Origin: an uncultured Collinsella sp.
GTDB taxonomy: Bacteria > Actinomycetota > Coriobacteriia > Coriobacteriales > Coriobacteriaceae
DNA length: 45,464 nt
Reading direction: 5' to 3'
Assembly (NCBI GenBank): GCA_958415665.1
Contig: CATYZK010000015.1
Span: forward strand, 1-45,464
Position 1 is the stretch's first letter. Each line of letters begins with the position of its first letter. Below the pieces are notes generated by a model, which was not told where the DNA came from, searched no databases, and saw only the letters and a list, made by a program, of their open reading frames with translations. Positions 41,559 to 45,464 of this stretch are shown here, piece after piece. Made by a program: the position numbers and the translations under genes.

Positions 41559-43374
41559 AACTCTCATGGGCAGCATCCGCGATTACATGAAGGTCACGAT
41601 CGCCACGCCGCTGCTGGTGCTTGGCGAGGTAATCTGCCAGATGATGATCCCGTTTATCACCGCCGACATGATCGACGCCATCAAGGACGGCACCGCCGTT
41701 ACCGAGATGTTGCCCACCGCCGGCCTTCTCGTACTCATCGCGCTGACGTCACTCGCCTTTGGCGCCGCAGCTGGCATCACCTGCAGCCATGCCAGCTGCG
41801 GCTTTGCCAAGAACCTGCGTCGCGACCTGTTCTACAAGATCCAGACGTTCAGCTTTGCCAACATCGACGAGTTCTCGAGCTCCTCGCTCGTCACCCGCCT
41901 CACCACCGACATCAACAACGTGCAGCAGGCCTTTATGATGCTCATCCGCATCGCCGTGCGCTCGCCGCTGGTGCTGGTCTTTGCCTTTACCATGGCATAC
42001 GCCATGGGCGGCAGCGTCGCCATGGTCTACCTGGTCATCATTCCGCTGCTGGGCTTTGGTCTGTTCTTCATCATCCATAAGGTGCGCCCGATCTTTGCCC
42101 GCGTCTTCCACAAGTACGACGCGCTCAACGAATCCGTTGAGGAAAACGTCACCGGCATGCGCGTGGTCAAGAGTTACGTGCGCCAGGACTACGAGAAGGA
42201 GAAGTTCGCCACCGCCGCGCGCGACGTCCAGATGGACTTTACCCGCGCCGAGAAGCTGCTCGCCTTCAACAACCCCATGATGAACATCTGCGTCAACGGC
42301 GCGTTCGTCGTCATCATCTACCTGGGCTCCAAGCTCATCATCACGAGCCAGGGCACCCTGTTCGACGTGGGCCAGCTCTCCTCCATCTTTACCTACGGCT
42401 TCCAGATTCTGATGAGCCTAATGCAGCTGTCGATGATCTTTGTCATGGTGACCATGGCCGACGAGTCCGCACACCGTATTACCGAGGTGCTGGCCGCCGA
42501 GCCCACGATCGCCAACCCGGCCGAGCCCGTGCACGAAGTTGCCGACGGCTCCATCGACTTCGATCACGTGAGCTTTAAGTATTCCGAGCATGCCCGCCGC
42601 CAGGCGCTCGACGATATCAACCTGCATATTAAGAGCGGCGAGACCATCGGCATTATCGGTAGCACCGGCTCGGCCAAGTCGACGCTCGTGAACCTGATCG
42701 CCCGCCTGTACGATGTCACCGAGGGCACCGTGCGCGTCGGCGGCGTGGACGTGCGCAACTACGATCTGGACGCGCTGCGCCACCAGGTGGCCATGGTGTT
42801 GCAGAAAAACGTGCTGTTTAGCGGCACCATCGCCGAGAACCTGCGCTGGGGCGACCCAAACGCCACCGACGAGGAGGTCCGCGAGGCCGCACATCTGGCC
42901 TGCGCCGACGAGTTTGTCGACGGCTTCCCCAAGGGCTACGACACCTGGATTGAGCAGGGCGGCTCCAACGTCTCCGGCGGCCAGAAGCAGCGCCTGTGCA
43001 TCGCGCGCGCCCTGCTGCGTCGCCCCAAGATTCTGATCCTGGACGACTCCACGAGCGCCGTCGACACCAAGACCGACGCCAAGATCCGCGAGGGCCTGGC
43101 GAGCTACCTGCCCAACACGACCAAACTCATCATCGCCCAGCGTATTAGCTCCGTGCAGGATGCTGACCGCATCATCGTCATGGAGGGTGGCCGCATCAAG
43201 GACATCGGCAACCACGATGAGCTGCTCAAGACGAGCGAGATCTACCGCGAGACCTTTACCTCGCAAAATAAGATGAGTGCCGAAGGCGAGGAGGCGGCCG
43301 AGACCGCCGCAACCGACACCGAGGCATCCGCACCGCAAGCTCAGATCCAGGAAGGAGGCGAGGCACATGAGTAA
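41551..43374 (+). CDS. Heterodimeric ABC exporter subunit with degenerate ATP site
   Basis: 607 residues: six membrane helices and an ATPase domain. Walker A GSTGSAKST at about 370, signature VSGGQKQR, Walker B ILILDDSTSAVD with Asp where the catalytic Glu is expected, and H-loop AQRISS with Gln for His. This is the usual pattern of the non-catalytic half of TM287/288- or BmrCD-like exporters. Ends with an Ala/Glu tail. Overlaps the next gene by 8 nt. Confidence 0.92.
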   Translation: MIKTLMGSIRDYMKVTIATPLLVLGEVICQMMIPFITADMIDAIKDGTAVTEMLPTAGLLVLIALTSLAFGAAAGITCSHASCGFAKNLRRDLFYKIQTFSFANIDEFSSSSLVTRLTTDINNVQQAFMMLIRIAVRSPLVLVFAFTMAYAMGGSVAMVYLVIIPLLGFGLFFIIHKVRPIFARVFHKYDALNESVEENVTGMRVVKSYVRQDYEKEKFATAARDVQMDFTRAEKLLAFNNPMMNICVNGAFVVIIYLGSKLIITSQGTLFDVGQLSSIFTYGFQILMSLMQLSMIFVMVTMADESAHRITEVLAAEPTIANPAEPVHEVADGSIDFDHVSFKYSEHARRQALDDINLHIKSGETIGIIGSTGSAKSTLVNLIARLYDVTEGTVRVGGVDVRNYDLDALRHQVAMVLQKNVLFSGTIAENLRWGDPNATDEEVREAAHLACADEFVDGFPKGYDTWIEQGGSNVSGGQKQRLCIARALLRRPKILILDDSTSAVDTKTDAKIREGLASYLPNTTKLIIAQRISSVQDADRIIVMEGGRIKDIGNHDELLKTSEIYRETFTSQNKMSAEGEEAAETAATDTEASAPQAQIQEGGEAHE

Positions 43375-45286
43375 GGCAGCTACCGCCGAGCGCGCGCGCA
43401 ACCGCAAGGGCGGCACCATGACGCGCCTGATCAAGATGCTCTTTGGCTTCTACCCAGTGCTTTTGCCCCTCGTCGTCGCCGGCGTGGTGCTCTGCGCCAT
43501 CATCAATTCCATCGGCGCGACGTTTCTCCAGAGCGCGCTGCAGGTCATTAGCGAATCGTGGCAGTCGGGCGACTGGACGGCCGCGCAGCCCAAGATTCTG
43601 AAGCTTGTGACCACCCTCGGCTGCATCTATGCCGTGGGCGTCGCCTCGTCGCTCTTCTGGAACCGCGCCATGGCCGTCATCACGCAGGGCTCGCTCGAGA
43701 AGCTGCGCGAGAAGATGTTCAACCGTATGCAGGACCTGCCGATCCGCTACTTCGACACGCACCAGCGCGGCGACATCATGAGCCACTACACCAACGACAT
43801 CGACACGCTGCGCCAGATGATCAGCCAGTCGCTGCCCAACCTGCTCATGACGATTATCGTCATCGTTACCGTGTTCTTTATCATGCTGTACTACAGCGCG
43901 TGGATGTGCCTGGTCATCATTGCCGGCGTCGCCTTTATGACCTTTATGACCAAGTTCCTCGGCTCCAACTCCGCGCGCTTCTTCATTGCGCAGCAGACCG
44001 AGCTCGGCGTGGTCGAGGGCCATATCGAGGAAGTCATGAACGGCCAGAAAGTCGTCAAGGCGTTCTGTCACGAGTCCGCCGCCGAGGCCGATTTTGACGA
44101 GCGCAACGAGAAGCTCTTCGAGGTCTCGCAGAAGGCCAACATGTACGCCAACATCCTCATGCCGATCCTCGGGAACCTGGGCGACTTGCTCTACGTGCTG
44201 GTCGCGCTGACCGGCGGCATCTTCCTGGCGCTGGGCGTGCCCAACCTGAGCCTCTCGGGCATGGCGCTCTCCATCGCCGTCGTGGTGCCGTTCCTCAACA
44301 TGACCAAGCAGTTCTGCGGCCAGATCGGCCAGATCTCGCAGCAGATCAACGCCGTGGTCATGGGCCTTGCCGGCGCCGAGCGTATCTTTGAGCTACTCGA
44401 CGAGGAGCCCGAGGCCGACGAGGGCTACGTGACGCTCGTCAACGCACAGGTGAATCCCGACACCTGGCAGCTCGAGGAGGCCGACCACCGCACCGGCATG
44501 TGGGCCTGGAAGCACCCGCACCGTGCAACTGGCGAGATCGAGTACGTGCCGCTGCGTGGCGACCTGGTCATGGACAACGTGGACTTTGGCTATACGCCCG
44601 ACCACGAGGTGCTGCACGGCGTGTCTGTGTACGCCAAGCCGGGCCAGAAGGTCGCGTTTGTCGGCGCCACCGGTGCCGGCAAGACGACCATCACCAACCT
44701 CATCAACCGCTTCTACGACATTGCCGACGGCAAGATCCGCTACGACGGCATCAACGTCAACAAGATCCGCAAGGCCGATCTGCGACGCTCGCTGGGCGTC
44801 GTGCTGCAGGACGTGAACCTGTTCACCGGCACCGTGATGGACAACATCCGCTACGGCAACCTGGACGCCACCGACGAGGAGTGCATCGCGGCTGCCAAGC
44901 TCGCGGGCGCGGACGACTTTATCACCCGCCTGCCCGACGGCTACGACACCATGCTCACCGGCAACGGCGCGCAGCTGTCGCAGGGCCAGCGTCAGCTAAT
45001 TTCGATTGCACGCGCCGCCGTCGCCGATCCGCCGGCGATGATCCTGGACGAGGCCACGAGCTCCATCGACACCCGCACCGAGGCTATCGTGCAGGCGGGC
45101 ATGGACAAGCTCATGGAGGGCCGCACGACGTTTGTCATCGCGCACCGCCTGTCCACCGTGCGCAACTCCGACGCGATCATCTGTCTGGACCACGGCCGCA
45201 TCATCGAGCGCGGCAACCACGACGAGCTGATCGCCAAGCGCGGATATTACTACCAGCTGTACACGGGTGCGTTTGAGCTGGAGTAG
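43367..45286 (+). CDS. Heterodimeric ABC exporter subunit with catalytic ATP site
   Basis: 639 residues. Walker A GATGAGKTT about 433, signature LSQGQRQ, Walker B MILDEATSSID with Glu, H-loop IAHRLST. Complements the partner: its Walker motifs face the partner's normal signature. ATG 43367 has GGAGG upstream and overlaps the previous stop (ATGAGTAA). Likely exports hydrophobic drugs or lipids; substrate unknown. Confidence 0.92.
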   Translation: MSKAATAERARNRKGGTMTRLIKMLFGFYPVLLPLVVAGVVLCAIINSIGATFLQSALQVISESWQSGDWTAAQPKILKLVTTLGCIYAVGVASSLFWNRAMAVITQGSLEKLREKMFNRMQDLPIRYFDTHQRGDIMSHYTNDIDTLRQMISQSLPNLLMTIIVIVTVFFIMLYYSAWMCLVIIAGVAFMTFMTKFLGSNSARFFIAQQTELGVVEGHIEEVMNGQKVVKAFCHESAAEADFDERNEKLFEVSQKANMYANILMPILGNLGDLLYVLVALTGGIFLALGVPNLSLSGMALSIAVVVPFLNMTKQFCGQIGQISQQINAVVMGLAGAERIFELLDEEPEADEGYVTLVNAQVNPDTWQLEEADHRTGMWAWKHPHRATGEIEYVPLRGDLVMDNVDFGYTPDHEVLHGVSVYAKPGQKVAFVGATGAGKTTITNLINRFYDIADGKIRYDGINVNKIRKADLRRSLGVVLQDVNLFTGTVMDNIRYGNLDATDEECIAAAKLAGADDFITRLPDGYDTMLTGNGAQLSQGQRQLISIARAAVADPPAMILDEATSSIDTRTEAIVQAGMDKLMEGRTTFVIAHRLSTVRNSDAIICLDHGRIIERGNHDELIAKRGYYYQLYTGAFELE

Positions 45287-45300
45287 GACCGGTTACTGAC

Positions 45301-45408
45301 GGAGGGTGCCCCGTGGACGGCGGGGTAATTCCTCCGTGCTCAAACATTCTCGCTTCGCTGCGAAACTGCGCGCGGAGGAAATACCCCGCCGTCCACGGGG
45401 CACCCTCC
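45301..45408. repeat. Large inverted repeat after the exporter operon
   Basis: 36-nt arms (45301-45336 and 45373-45408) pair with a single mismatch, both starting GGAGGGTGCCCCGTGGACGG on their own strand. The 36-nt loop holds a further TCGC...GCGA hairpin. Strong for a terminator but with no T run. The remaining 45409-45464 shows nothing recognisable. Confidence 0.7.
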
Positions 45409-45464
45409 TACGCGTGATCAGCCCGTCGTTTAAAACGGAATAAAGGTTAGTGAGGCCCTGGCCG

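Noticed and set aside
45301..45464. tRNA gene at the right edge
   Set aside because: The hairpin arms are far too long and no cloverleaf or TTC loop is present.

Overview
The window is GC-rich bacterial DNA, and its gene content and order suggest a Coriobacteriia actinobacterium of the Collinsella type (a judgement from gene order, protein flavour and repeat content; no rRNA gene lies inside the window). Most genes from 219 to 35.6 kb are on the minus strand; the right third is mixed.

Layout: 1-218 looks like part of an rRNA-operon spacer or leader on the minus strand. 219-4473 holds a phosphohexomutase, a zinc homocysteine-type methyltransferase with a DtxR/MntR regulator, and a divergent peptidase T. 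4724-7249 holds an LCP cell-wall ligase and murA, which follow the complete F1Fo ATP synthase operon atpI-B-E-F-H-A-G-D-C (14232 to 7338). 14501-22925 holds upp, glpK, a Sua5/TsaC enzyme, an orphan HicB-like protein, prmC and prfA (release-factor methylation) and an M20 peptidase. 22998-25890 is a three-gene polar amino acid ABC importer. 26189-29496 holds an aldose-epimerase-like protein, an unknown membrane protein and a DUF4143-type ATPase.

29753-35591 is the most interesting part: a prenylated-FMN decarboxylase module. It has a MerR regulator, UbiX, a UbiD enzyme closely resembling gallate decarboxylase LpdC, an SLC13-type transporter, and a protein fusing an LpdD-like chaperone domain to an isopentenyl-diphosphate-isomerase-like Nudix domain. 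The Nudix half keeps the metal ligands but has Ala where the isomerase catalytic Cys should be. A plausible reading is that this fusion supplies or handles the dimethylallyl donor for UbiX, so that cofactor synthesis, cofactor handling, decarboxylation and transport are encoded together.

35753-45286 holds an MFS exporter, a second DUF4143-type ATPase with a low-molecular-weight tyrosine phosphatase, a TIGR04076-like protein coupled to a pyridoxal kinase, and a MarR-controlled heterodimeric ABC exporter.

The intergenic DNA is unusually rich in structured repeats. There are three copies of a roughly 175-nt element with compensatory base changes in its stems, several short palindrome families seen at two to five loci each, a nested 150-nt hairpin, palindrome arrays in front of both DUF4143 ATPases, and a 36-bp-arm inverted repeat at the right edge.
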